Assembly: GCA_963383645.1 (NCBI GenBank)
Contig: OY726573.1
Span: 20,213,158-20,277,157 of the forward strand
Length of the DNA: 64,000 nucleotides
From: Muscardinus avellanarius
Taxonomy: Eukaryota > Chordata > Mammalia > Rodentia > Gliridae
Direction of reading: 5' to 3'
The first letter of the stretch is position 1, and each line of letters begins with the position of its first letter. The notes beneath the pieces are model-generated. The model saw only the letters and a list, made by a program, of their open reading frames with translations, was not told where the DNA came from and did no database searches. Position numbers and translations under genes: made by a program. This document shows positions 1 through 10,533 of this stretch, one piece after another.

Positions 1-858
1 AAAACGCCATCTGCAGAGAAACAAAAAAAATGTAATTACAAGAGACAGAGAAAAAGAGGGCTGGAAAAATGAGACACCAGAGAGAAACCAGATTGGAGCC
101 ATGGCGTGGAGTGCGGGTGCCATCTTCCCTTGCAACACCAGGCTCCAGAGAGGAGGGGAACTCATAACGGAGCTCAGAACAAGAGAGGACTTATGCTAGC
201 CTCACGCCCGAGGATGTGGCAGCAGCTCCTTACTGCCGATGGCAGCGGTGAGCTCACCAGATGGCACCAGACCAACGCATTCAACAGCCCACCAGGCTCC
301 AGAGAGGAGTGGCGGACAGCGAGCCGAGGTGAGCTGCTGCGGAACAGCCGGGCGGGTTTCGCAGATTTCTCGGCGTAGGGAGCATCTAAATCTCCCGAGG
401 CTGGACTCAGCATACACACACTGCAGGGACTCAGAGCGGAGCTCAAAAACAGAAAAGAAATACGCCAGCCTCACGGCCGAGGGCAGAGCAGTGGCGCCAT
501 ATTGCCACCGGCAGCAGCAGCGAATTCATGAGTCCACTACAGCTCCATCTGCGCACTCAACAACAGTGAGTCAAATTGTGGCTCCTAGAGGAGAAATCGC
601 AGTACTGTACTCTCAGGGACTTGACCCAGTGGGGAAGTGGCAGTGGCAGAGATATCATACCATAGGAGAATGCCCAACCTGACACCTCCCATGGTCTAAA
701 GAAGCCACAACTGACACCCAGGGTCTGAGACTCTGCGATACAACCCAGTAAAGGAGTAGTGGGGACCAAGATACCACAGACTCGAGATCCAGAGCACCTT
801 AAGTGAAGTCATAGTGACCCAAGGGAAGAACCCAGAGAAGGCACAAACTTCCTAAATC

Positions 859-1759
859 ATGGGAAAGAGGAATAACAATGGAGCAATGAATGCCCACAAC
901 CCCACAACATCAGAACCTGATAACAGAAATTCAGAGATTTCTAGAAGATAAAATAACTGTAGAAATAATAGAGGTATTTCTAAAAGAATTCAGAGAGAGC
1001 CAAAGAGAGATAAAGGATGCAATTAATGAAGTAAAGGCCTCAATTCAAAGTACAAACAACCGATTACACCACATGGAGAATAGAATCTCGCTCTTAGAAG
1101 ATGATCATTCAAAAAATGAATGCATAGTTTCTAATTTAGAAAAAAATATCCCAACAGCAGGAATCTGAAATATGGGCCCATTTTAAGAGAGGTAACCTAA
1201 GAATAATTGGAATAGAGGAGGGAAAAAGAAGGTGAAACCAAAGGGGATCAACAATCTCTTCAAGGAAGTAATAGCAGAAAATTTTCCAAACATAGAGCAA
1301 GAGGTCGATACACAGGTCTAGGAAACTTATAGAACTCCCTTTAGACATGATCGGAAAAGAGGATCCCCACGCCACATAATTGTCAAAATGACCAATGTGG
1401 AAGCCAAGCAGAGAATCTTAAAGGCAACAAAAACAAAGGGCCAAGTGACATTCAGAGGCAAACCAATTAGAATCATTCCAGACTTCCCAAACCAAGTCAT
1501 GAGAGCCAGAAGGGCTTGGAGTAACATATTCCAAACTCTGAAAGAAAACAACTTCCAGCCCAAAATTTCCTACCCAGCAAAACTTTCTATCAAATTAGAT
1601 GGAGAAATAAGAAGCTTCCACGACAAACAGAAACTGAAGGAATTTATGTCTTCAAAACCAGCGCTAGAGAAAATACTCAAAGAGATTAACTACAAAGAAG
1701 AAATAGGTCACACATACCAGAACCAGAGAAACAAGATTTTCCATCCAACAGACAACTAA
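859..1759 (+). pseudogene. L1 ORF1p (RNA-binding protein), frameshifted
   Basis: The start matches the ATG of the intact ORF1 at 46373. The coiled-coil part is readable at 890-1168 and the C-terminal RNA-binding part at 1388-1759, with small indels between them breaking the frame. Conserved ORF1p blocks such as HIIVKM-like, PNQVMRARRAW and YPAKLSI are visible. ORF1p normally trimerises and coats L1 RNA; this copy cannot make a full protein. Confidence 0.8.
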
Positions 1760-1789
1760 GATTGGTTATCTGTGGAGATTCATTATTTA

Positions 1790-2460
1790 TGTTAGTCTTT
1801 TACCTATCTCTAAATTGTATTGTTTGCCTTTATTGTTGTTAATTTTTAGGATTTCTAGTTGGAATATTAATATACCTTCAGATATAGCATTTGGAAATAT
1901 TTTATTCCATTCTATCTGTAACTTTTAACTCCGTTTACATTGTCTTTGGATATACAATATTTTTTTATTTTTTAGGGAGTTTGTATACTCTTCTGTTGCC
2001 TGTACCATTGAAATCATATCCAAGAAATCACTGCCAATTTCAATGTTGTGAGGTTTTATGACCCAGATTTTCTCCTAAGAGTTTATAGTCTTAAGATTTA
2101 TATTTAGGTCTTTTATCTATTTTGAGTTAATATTTGTATATGGTGTTAGGTAAGGGTTCAATTTTATTCTTTTTCATGTAATTATTATTTTTCAACAATA
2201 TTTAGTTAAAAAATTAGTATTTCCTCCCCCAAATGTTCGTGGAAACCTTGTCAAAAATAACTTGACAATATATGGAAGAATGTATCTCTAGGCTTTTAGT
2301 TAACTCCAATGGTTTATATATCTGCCTTTATAACAGTACTACACTGTTTCAATTACTGTAGCTTTATATGGTTTGAAATCATAAAATATACATCTTCTAG
2401 CTATGTTCTTCTTTGAGATTGTTTTGGGTATCTAGAGTCCATATTCCATATCAGGATAGA
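1790..2460 (-). mobile_element. Antisense L1 ORF2 fragment inside the composite element
   Basis: On the plus strand this reads like the reverse complement of the L1 ORF2 region downstream of the reverse transcriptase. Landmarks in order are the 'gagttaatatttgtatatgg' tract, a 'tagtactacactgttt' tract and a 'ctagctatgttctt' tract, each with a close counterpart in reverse-complemented L1. The same fragment lies at about 47290-48000 in copy 2. Confidence 0.75.
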
Positions 2461-2904
2461 TTTTTTTCTGAAAAATAAATAAATAAATGTATGATAGTTT
2501 CACCTAAAAAGAAAAAAAAATATTCTCTGGTAAGAAAGAAAGCAAAAAGAAATATTGAAATGTTATCTTTAAGTTATCAAAAGCTTCGTATCAGACAAAT
2601 GAAACTGTTATGTGAGATTATCATCGTTAATACTGGATAAATTGCTATAAAACTAGATGTCAACCATTAAGCCAAGCATGGGAAGAAGGAATGGGGAGAG
2701 AACAGGGTGGGGATCTGGTAGGGGCTAACTGGGCGATATGTGCATGTATGTCTACAAAAGTATTTTCTTTATACCATTATGATGTATGAATACAGTGCAC
2801 CAATAAAAAATTATAAAAAAAGAAAAAAAATATATGTACATAGTAAAACAAAAAAACATGAAAAAAAGAGAAATTAAATTAGAATTCACAATAAATTGAA
2901 ATAA

Positions 2905-2990
2905 AAAGTGTAAGGGCAGGGTCGTAGCTTGTCTGCAGAGCGCTTGCCTGGTGTATGTGAGGCCCTGCATCTGATCCCCAGCACCATCCC
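2905..2990 (+). repeat. ID-type SINE (tRNA-derived)
   Basis: A short element with the ID core gagcgcttgcctggtgtatg and the B-box-like tgatccccagcacc ending, followed by an A-rich tail. It is a stand-alone ID, without the B1-like head of the dimeric SINEs. Confidence 0.7.
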
Positions 2991-3496
2991 TCCCAAACAA
3001 AGGAAAAGGAGTAAGAAGTCAAATGTACGAGATGGAAAAGGAGATTAGATTACAGATGCATCAAGGTCTACACAAATCGAAGAGCTGAGTCCTAGAACTA
3101 GCGGTGAGCTTCTGGCCAAGATAAGGGGATATTGCTAATTACATAGTCACTCTTGAGCAAAAGTCACTATTAAAAATAATTTGTAGTAGTGACAAAGCTA
3201 TTTAGTGAGTCACGGTCGAGCAGAAGCACCTTGCTCTGCACTGCTTGCTGGAGCCTGCATCTGTAGGGTGGGTTTGCCGTAAGGGGAGATGGCTTAGGTA
3301 ACATTTTCCACGGGAGCAGGCCACACAGTTTTGAGGTGATCCATGCAGTGTGACACAGTCTCCTTCTGTGTCACTACATGAAGAACTACCAGCCAGTCCC
3401 CCACCCGCGGCCTGGTCTGTCGGGCATCTTTCTAGATTCCCTGGAAAAAAGAACTGCTCTCCTGCCCCGTATGTCAGTGCAACTCAATGCCCTTAC

Positions 3497-3597
3497 CTCT
3501 TCTGAACCTCCAGGAAGAAAGAATCAGTCTTTTTCATCTGCAGCTCATATATGGCTCGGAGAATGTGCAGAGGGGCATTAAGGGCATCGTGAGCCAT
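3497..3597 (-). pseudogene. ZZEF1: ZZEF1 exon (most 3' of seven in the left fragment)
   Basis: The minus strand reads an AG acceptor just above 3597 and then an open frame starting MAHDALNAPLHILRAIYELQ and ending in EVQKR. A GTAAG donor follows below 3497. This matches ZZEF1, the large zinc-finger ZZ-type and EF-hand protein, just after its TRICFL segment. The exon is 101 bp and ends in phase 2. Both splice sites look good. I call the group a pseudogene fragment because of the frameshift in the next upstream exon and the split gene order; if that frameshift is a sequence error, this is an ordinary ZZEF1 exon. Confidence 0.85.
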
Positions 3598-3705
3598 CTG
3601 AAGGCACGAGAGGAAACAGACACAATGAGAAGTATGTCAACACGCTACCAATAATCTGAACTCAAAAAAGTTACCGCAGGCTATGATCCAAGAACACTAC
3701 AGTGT

Positions 3706-3917
3706 ACTTGTGTGTGTGTGGTACTGGAGATGGAACCCAGGGGTTTTCTGTCGCTGAGCTACACCCCCAGCCTCATTTTTTTATTGTTTACTTTGAAACA
3801 GGGTCTCACTGAGTTGCAAAGGGCCTCATTAAGTAGCTGAGGCTGTCCGTGAACCGCGATCCTGCCATCTCAGCCTCCCAAATGCTGGTATTGCAAGGGT
3901 GCACCACCATGCCCGGC
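3706..3917 (-). repeat. Dimeric B1-ID-like SINE
   Basis: The ID-like tail (ggtactggagatggaaccc ... ctacacccccagcc) is followed by a reversed B1-like head ending in caccaccatgcccggc. Confidence 0.75.
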
Positions 3918-4392
3918 TCTACAGTGCACTTTTAAAATGCATATAGAATTATGAACATTAAATTGTGAATGGTAGATCTATGAATACAAGGCACCAATAA
4001 AAATTAAAAAACAAATTACAAAACAAAAAATAGACAAACAAAAATGTGGACTGTAAAGTCTTAATTACTGTTGTAACTTCAAAGGAAACGAATACTGAAG
4101 CACCAAAGGAACTCGTGTGCCAACAGAGCATGGCTCAAACAGCAGCACTCGCCCTGGCATGGCCCTGTCAGCTGCTCTGCAGTCGTCCCATACGCATGCG
4201 TGCCAGCCGGCACAAAGACTTCAGCACTGTACTTCCTTCTGAGATTTCTGAAATGTTACTTGTTCTTCTGATATCCATCACACACTCTTTGTTTAGTCTT
4301 TATACAGTCCAAGCCCCACCATTCCACATCACTCCACACAAGAGTTGGTAACAGTCTGGGAAAGAAGGATCCTATTTCTTTCTTCCTTCTTT

Positions 4393-4604
4393 TTTCTTTT
4401 GGTGAAAATGGGGATTGAAGCCAGCGGTGTTCTATCTTTGAGTTACACTCCAAGCCCCTACTGTTTTTTTATTTTGAAACTGGGTCTCATTAGGAGACCC
4501 AGTTGCTAAGAGTCTAAGTTGCTGAGGCTGCTCTTGAACCTGCGAGCCTTCTATCTCAGCCTCCCAAGTGCTGGGATTCCAGGTGTGCACCACTGTGCCC
4601 AGCT
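4393..4604 (-). repeat. Dimeric B1-ID-like SINE
   Basis: A diverged tail (ggggattgaagccagc) and a clear reversed head ending caccactgtgcccagct. Confidence 0.7.
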
Positions 4605-4974
4605 AAGAGAGTATTTGTGAGAAAAACTAGGGGTAGAGGATTGAGGAGTTCATGGATGGGCCTCAGGACTTTAGTAAATCCTGGAAATTACACGCAAATT
4701 TTTACATGCATATTTGAATATGTACTTTATGGAGAGAGGGTCAAAACCTTTTGGGTCTATGACCCCCAAACATTTAAAACTATAGCTATGTGGGCTTTTC
4801 TATTCTTCTGCATCAGTTGTGGACAAAAAGATAGACCATCTTTAGGAAACGAAAACATGAGGCTGAAGCATTTTTGTGTTTAGTGAATCACGGTCGAGTC
4901 ATTTTGTACTAAAAACCAACCCATGGGATTCCTCTGAATCCCATGCTCCACTGCACGGTGACCTGAGAACATAC

Positions 4975-5165
4975 CAAGAAACATATTCTGGTGGGCTCAT
5001 CCAGGCCCTCAAGAGGATCCAGCTTTTTCTGCTCTGGTTCTCCAGGGCTGCTGACCGGCCATTCCACCTCTTCCTCTTGGTCCCCTCGCTCATCCAGCTC
5101 AAGGTTGCCATGCTCCACTCGAGTGTGGATCTCCGTTTTTGAAGATACAACATGATAGACAGAAT
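4975..5165 (-). pseudogene. ZZEF1: ZZEF1 exon with 1-bp frameshift
   Basis: The acceptor TGCAG lies above 5165 and the donor GTATG below 4975. The frame opens as ILSIMLY. It is then lost and resumes in another frame as SKTEIHTRVEHGNLELDERG, continuing through an acidic stretch to DEPTRICFL. The exon is 191 bp; 192 bp would keep the frame. One A (plus strand) appears to be missing in gaagatac near 5145, where the family reads TAT-TCT-TCA-AAA. Splice sites are intact. The lesion, if real, would truncate the protein, so this copy is probably not a working ZZEF1. A base-calling error is the alternative. Confidence 0.85.
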
Positions 5166-5268
5166 CTGCACAGAGAGGAAACCAGGCAGGGAGGGAGGTG
5201 AGCATTCTGTAGGTGAAAAGGCCACACTGAAGAAGGCTAACCAATATTTCACCTAATTGTATTTTATT

Positions 5269-5468
5269 TTGTGGTACTGGGGATGCAATCCAGAGGCATT
5301 CTATCTCTGAGCCACACCCGCAGCCCTATTTTTTATTCTTTAGTTTGAAACAGGTCTCACTGAGTTGCAAAGGACCTCACTAAGTAGCTGAGGCTGTCCT
5401 TGAACCGTGATCCTCCCATCTCAGCCTCCCAAATGCTGGGATTACAAGTGTGCACCACCACGACCTGG
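5269..5468 (-). repeat. Dimeric B1-ID-like SINE in ZZEF1 intron
   Basis: A gtggtactggggatgcaatcc tail and a reversed head ending caccaccacgacctgg. Confidence 0.7.
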
Positions 5469-5758
5469 ACCTAACTTTTGAAGACATCAGAATTCACATA
5501 GGAAGTTGGGTGTGGTGGTGACACTTCACTTGTAATCCCAGTTCCACGGTAACTCCACTAAAAAAGAGTCTATAGCAATAAAATTAGAACTGTCAACTGA
5601 AATTCTACATAAAATAAACATAAGGGGGGATAAATTTAGAAACTGGTTTAGTCCAAAGGCACTTTAAAGGGAATTAAGAAATAATTCAAGGACACACTTT
5701 ACTGCCATGATATAATGGTCAATTACAATTACACACTTCCATAAAATACTTCTCCAAT

Positions 5759-5759
<1 letters not shown>

Positions 5760-5791
<32 letters not shown>

Positions 5792-5975
5792 TGGTACGGG
5801 GTTCCTGGAAGCCCTTCTACCTCCGGGCTACACTCCCAGATCTATTTTTTTTTTTACACTTTTATTTGGAAACAAGGTCTCCTAAGCCATCGCATGTGGC
5901 TGGCTTCAAACCTGCGCGATCCTCCTGTCTCCACCTCCCAAGCGCGATTACAAGCGTGCGCCACCACGCCCGGCC
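5760..5975 (-). repeat. Young dimeric SINE (fused-tail subfamily)
   Basis: A 31-base T run (antisense poly(A)) is followed by gtggtacggggttcctggaa and a well-preserved reversed head ending cgccaccacgcccggcc. The 'ttcctggaagcccttctacc' tail marks a subfamily seen repeatedly in this window. Confidence 0.8.
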
Positions 5976-6195
5976 TCCAATGTTCTTTTAACAAACATCA
6001 AATTCATTTTCCTAGCAGGGGAAGACAGATGTCGTAATTCCTAATTTCAAAATGGAAAACAGAAGCAAGGCACTGCTTTAAAACCTGCAGAGAGCGAGAG
6101 TAACAGGGCAGAAGCGGCTACAACAACCACTGCTTCTAGCTCCGGGTGGCAGACTTGCACCAGGCAGCTGCAGCAGCGCCTCTCTTGTCCCTTAC

Positions 6196-6315
6196 TTCCA
6201 GGTCCTGGAGAAGCCACGTTTTACTGAAGCTGGTCCCTTTGCTGCACTTCTTCACCAGCAGCTTCAGCAGCTCAGTCTGAAGGAAGGTTGCATGGGTCTC
6301 TTCGAAACCATGAGC
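6196..6315 (-). pseudogene. ZZEF1: ZZEF1 exon
   Basis: The acceptor TTGGCAG lies above 6315 and the donor GTAAGG below 6196. The 120 bp exon (40 codons, phase 0 both ends) reads AHGFEETHATFLQTELLKLL, then VKKCSKGTSFSKTWLLQDLE. It joins in phase to the exon at 8513-8712 upstream and 4975-5165 downstream, in the order known for ZZEF1. The exon itself is undamaged. Confidence 0.88.
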
Positions 6316-6545
6316 CTGCCAAGCAGAAGAAGAGTGATTTGTAGCTGCCTCAGAGTGAAGAATGTACAGGCCATTGGAGAGAAGCGAGCCTTTCTCAAGC
6401 CCAGTCTCAAATGGTGGCCCAAACTCACCTCCCAGTGAAAATTCCAGAGTTGGTAGGAAAAATGCAACTCTGAGTCTTAACCATAGCCCACTGCTTGCTC
6501 AGTCACTCTTTAAAGGGTTTTTTTTTTTTGTTTTGTTTTGTTTGT

Positions 6546-6632
6546 TTTGTCATTTTTGAACTTGGGATGGATCCCAGAGCACCACACCTGCAAAGCAGGT
6601 GCTTTGCCACTGAGCTGCATCCAGACCCGCTC
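6546..6632 (-). repeat. ID-type SINE
   Basis: The reversed ID core (cctgcaaagcaggtgctttgccactgagctgcat) has no B1-like head. Confidence 0.6.
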
Positions 6633-6679
6633 ATTCACTCTTTAACTCATTAGTTTGACAAACATTTGTGTTTGTATAT

Positions 6680-6929
6680 GCAGGGCGTGGGTTACTGGAG
6701 ATTGAACCCAGAAGGAATCTTCCCTCTGAGCTACTCAGGCCTATCTTGTTTTTTATTTTGAAACAGGGTCTAAGTTACCATTTGCTAGCTTTGAACCTGC
6801 AATCCTCTTGTCTCAGCCATCTAAGTACTAAAATTTTAACAATTTTTTCCCCCACAGTATTGGGGACTGAACCTAGGGGCATTCTACCTCCAAGCTATAC
6901 CTCCAGCCTTATTTTTTTAATTCTTTATT

Positions 6930-6968
<39 letters not shown>

Positions 6969-7278
6969 TTTGGTGGTACTGGGGATGGAACCCTTCTACC
7001 TCTGGGCTACACTCCCAGACGTATTTTATATTTTATTGGGAAACAGGGTCTCTTAAGCAAGTGAAGCGGGCTTCAAACCTGCACGATCCTCCTGTCTCTG
7101 CCTCCTAAGTGCGGGGATTACAAGCATGCGCCACCACGCCAGGCTTAATTCTTTATTTTGAAACAGGGTCTCAGTTAGTTGCAGAGGGCCTAAGTAGCTG
7201 TATCTGGTTTTGAACCTGCAGTCCTGTCTCAGCCTCCCAAGTACTGGGATTACAAGCATGCGCCACCACATCCAGTTT
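6680..7278 (-). repeat. SINE cluster with a SINE nested inside a SINE
   Basis: An old SINE at about 6685-6850 is followed by a second one at 6855-7278. The second is interrupted at 6930-7143 by a (TTTA)n run and a complete young SINE. The tract ttaattctttatttt occurs on both sides of the younger insert (about 6917 and 7145), as expected for a target-site duplication. Confidence 0.7.
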
Positions 7279-7439
7279 AACAAACATTTCTGAAAACTTT
7301 ATGTCACGTCCTTGCTTTCTACTTTCCAAAAGCTCCCTAGTGCTACTGAGGCTAAAACACAAGCCATCATCATAGCTGACAAGATCCAACCATACTTGTC
7401 TACTTCTCTGTCTTTATCCCCACTGCTGCCTTATCTCAA

Positions 7440-7715
7440 AGCCTCAGAGGTTTTGTGTCTAATCTGTGACAATCATTCCTGGTTCATGTTAAGGCCTGGA
7501 GCTTGCTACTCTTTCTGCCCAGTGTTCCAAGGTGGACTCCTTATCTATCACCTCACATGTCACCTCTTCAGTCTTCAGAAAAGCTCCTTCTGACTCAGGG
7601 CAGTCTCGGTGGCTAGTTGAGTGGAAGCTCCGTGAGCGTGGGGACCTTCTTTCTAGTTCACTACTACATAGTTCCATTTGACTGCTGGCACTTGACAAAT
7701 ATTCACTGAAGGAAG
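7440..7715 (+). repeat. Ancient L2-like LINE 3' end
   Basis: The stretch gtggaagctccgtgagcgtgg, then gctggcacttgacaaatatt, follows the pattern of mammalian L2 3' ends. It is diverged and lies in the ZZEF1 intron. Confidence 0.45.
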
Positions 7716-8512
7716 GGTTCAAAGATCTTGGCCATCAGGAGTCCATTTCCCCTTTCCTGCTACAATGTCAGTGATGAAACAAAGCCCACCTGGTGATACA
7801 TGCCATGAACAAAACAAAGAGCAGATGGGTGATCTCAGCCCGACAGCCACAAACTCTCAGGACTGGCTGAGACCTAAAATGCCACCGGGTCCAGTTTCCT
7901 GTGGTGCTTGAGTCCCCTCCATGACCTCACCACAGCGCTGCCACTGAATACCCTTCAAAGCCACGCGATTACAAACCCCAGTGAGCTGCTCCTTTCCTGG
8001 TCAGCCCTGGTGAGAAGGTGATCTTGCAAGGGACTGCAATGAGTCTTGAAGGTGCCTCTTCTCTACCAGCGCCTTCAGGCTCTGGAAGAAGTCCTCACCA
8101 GTCAAAGCTGCTCACCACACTGTATCAAATACCACTGGGCTTTTTACCTTGTCTACCTCCTCCCATCCCACCAGCCAGACCTACTGCTTAAAGATGCCAT
8201 GGGCTGCTGCTCAGAAAGCAGAGAAATACCTTCTAGTCCACTGTCTTCTCACCTGTCAGGTCATGTCCTCATGAAGTCATAGTACCTGAATCTGTGAAGT
8301 AGCATTGAAAAATACAGAGAACCAAACTATTGGGAAAATTTGATTTCCTCCTTATGGTTATCCTTATACAAGGCCTCACAACCACTTAAAAAATAACCAG
8401 ATTACCATGATTAACCATTCATCACAATAAGATGGGATTTCCCCTTGTTAATTCCCTGCAGATGTCAAATCACAGCCAGAACTGTTACCAAATGGAAGAG
8501 GCTCAGCATTAC

Positions 8513-8712
8513 CTTTAGTGTTTTGTATAAACCTTTGAGGGCCAGGGACAGGATCCAAGTTGCTTCCACCGCCTCAGAACAATGGCTGTCCACGCTGGTT
8601 TGTAAAAGGTGACTGGCAATGAAGGCAAAATGTTGGGAGTACTGGCTCGGCTGGGCCTGAGAGTCACCACACTCTTGGCCTCCTCCTTTCTGTACTAGCT
8701 GGTAGTCCTTCA
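8513..8712 (-). pseudogene. ZZEF1: ZZEF1 exon
   Basis: The acceptor CACTGCAG lies above 8712 and the donor GTAATG below 8513. After two bases completing a Val codon the 200 bp exon reads KDYQLVQKGGGQECGDSQAQ, then SQHFAFIASHLLQ, and ends ALKGLYKTLK. This is a hallmark stretch of ZZEF1 downstream of the two ZZ domains. The frame is open across the exon and the phase fits both neighbours. Confidence 0.9.
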
Positions 8713-9049
8713 CTGCAGTGACGTCAGAGGGGAGAGACAGGCACAGTCAGCAGAGCTTCTTGCAGCGAGGTTTCTTCCACAGTAACGTGCCTTCTTATAG
8801 TCAGAACTATGAAACCCAATCTCTTGGACTAAGTCTTGCCTATTATATTTATGGGCAGCTTGAAGGTGAGCACCAAAATGGTACTGGGCCACCTACCCAC
8901 TGAGCAATTGAGAGGGACAATTCACATTCCTAGTGAATTGACAAGCAGGTCATCTCCAAATGAAGTTCTTAAAAAAGAGCACACACAGGACTTGTACTTC
9001 CAAACAACATGGAGTTACAGGGACTGATTTTCTGTCCTACACTGAAACA

Positions 9050-10090
9050 AACAAATAAACATATGCAGAAATGGTTTTCAGACACTGCAGAACAGGGAAT
9101 CAGGGCTATGATCCCTAGAAGTTAGGTGTGCCCTCCTGATGTCCTGAAAATTTGGAGACAATTTTTAGGCTGCGGAGCATAAAACAGAAATCCAAGCAGA
9201 GTCCCAAAGTTTCACTGAATTAAGAAGGCGGAGATTAGAGTTCAAGGAAATCAAAGCAGCTTGAATTTAAGGGGCAGACTATTTCCAGAAGGAAGATGCA
9301 GAGAAACAGAGATGGGTGGGGAAAAATCTCTAGAGATCCAAGAGGGCTCATCACTGGGTCTTAGGCTGAATGTTGATCTGCATGTACGTGAGAGGAAACC
9401 GTCCAGGGAAGGAAAAAGAACGAGCAAAGGGCAGTAAGCAGAACAATTTCTGGAGCTCATACAAAGCTGGGAATGTTTTATCTTCTCACTAATGAGAATG
9501 GAAGTATCCTGAGGGGGCAGAAAAGATATTTAAAGATGAAATGCTTGAATTTTCCCTGATTCAGTAACAACTATATGCCCAAAGAGTTCAATAAATCCCC
9601 AAGTAGAAGAAACATAAAATCAGGCCAAGACATATAACAATCAAATTGCTAAAAACAAGTGATGAAGAGAAAAACCTTAAAAGAAGCCAGAAAAAGGACG
9701 CAGTCAGAAGAGCACAAAGGTAAGAATGACAGCAGACTGCCAGACTGCATACCAGAACCTACTCAGACCGGAAGACAATGGACACAGTCTTTCAAGGGGT
9801 CAACGAAAACACTATCTAGTATTTTGTTTTGTTTTGTTTTGTTTTACCCAGGGGAATTCTCTTTCAAAGATGAAGTTGAAAGAATCATTTTCTAGGTAAA
9901 ATGAGAGATGTTGTTATCAATAGACATGCACAACTGCTAAATGAAGCTTTTCTGGCAAAAAAAAAAAAATGAATCTATTCAAAGGAATAAATCCACCAGA
10001 AATAGTAAATATATAGCTAAATACATATTGTTTTTCATTTTAAGGTCTTTTAAACTATCTGATGATTTAAAGCAAAATAATATATGGTGA
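9050..10090 (+). mobile_element. Old L1 ORF1-region fragment
   Basis: At 9659-9830 the plus strand shows a degenerate ORF1p C-terminal segment (KTLKEARKR ... GKNDSRLPDC ... TGRQWTQSFK). This is the equivalent of the KxLKAARxK / TADF / ARRQW blocks of L1 ORF1p. The flanking sequence has the base composition of old L1. It lies in the ZZEF1 intron and is much more diverged than the ORF1 copies at 0.9 and 46.4 kb. Confidence 0.55.
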
Positions 10091-10207
10091 GTTTATATCA
10101 TGTAGAATAAAATGTGTGATAACAATAATACAAAAATGAGGACAGGGAATGGAAATAAAAGTATAATTATGCTTTTGTGAAGTAGTATGATATTTAAAGG
10201 TAGAATA

Positions 10208-10428
10208 CAGCCGGGCGTGGGGGCGCACGCTTGTAATCCCAGCGCTTGGGAGGCTGAGACAGGAGGATCGCGCAGGTTTGAAGGCAGCCTCAGCTATTGA
10301 GTTAGGCTCTCAGCAACTTAGTGACACCCTGTTTCCAAATCACGTATAAAGTAGGTCTGGGAGTATAGCCTGGAGGTAGAAAAGGCCCTGGGTTCCACCC
10401 CCAGCACCACACACACACAAAATAAAAG
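10208..10428 (+). repeat. Dimeric B1-ID-like SINE
   Basis: A forward head (agccgggcgtgggggcgcac), then a tail with the gggagtatagcctggaggta segment and ccccagcaccac with a short CA run. Confidence 0.75.
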
Positions 10429-10533
10429 GTAGAATATGTGAGCTGAAGGTGTATAGTATAAATCTAAGAACAATCTCTCAAAAAATTAACAAAGGAGATA
10501 AAATGGGATCATTCAAAATTAAAATAAAAACTC

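Larger units (their letters stand above)
1..2830 (+). mobile_element. Composite L1 derivative, copy 1 (ORF1 sense + antisense ORF2 fragment)
   Basis: The sequence is collinear with the full-length element at 45589-48335, from its 5' UTR through ORF1 to the same 3' end (a tract ending in gtgcaccaataaaa plus an A-rich tail near 2800-2830). The 5' UTR part is diverged and may begin before the window. Directly after ORF1 comes an AT-rich stretch (about 1790-2460) that reads as L1 ORF2 on the opposite strand, then about 330 bp of terminal sequence. No sense-strand ORF2 exists. Both copies share the junctions, so this is a propagated family and not a local deletion. Confidence 0.8.
3600..4974 (-). 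other. ZZEF1 intron with two SINEs
   Basis: Non-coding. It holds dimeric SINEs at about 3706-3917 and 4393-4604, both antisense to the plus strand, and a short A-rich tail at 3975-4030 (caaggcaccaataaaaatt) that matches the 3' end of the composite L1. The rest shows no supported gene. Confidence 0.6.

Noticed and set aside
2905..2990. Functional tRNA gene
   Set aside because: The tRNA-like boxes belong to ID SINEs; no cloverleaf with an anticodon arm is evident.
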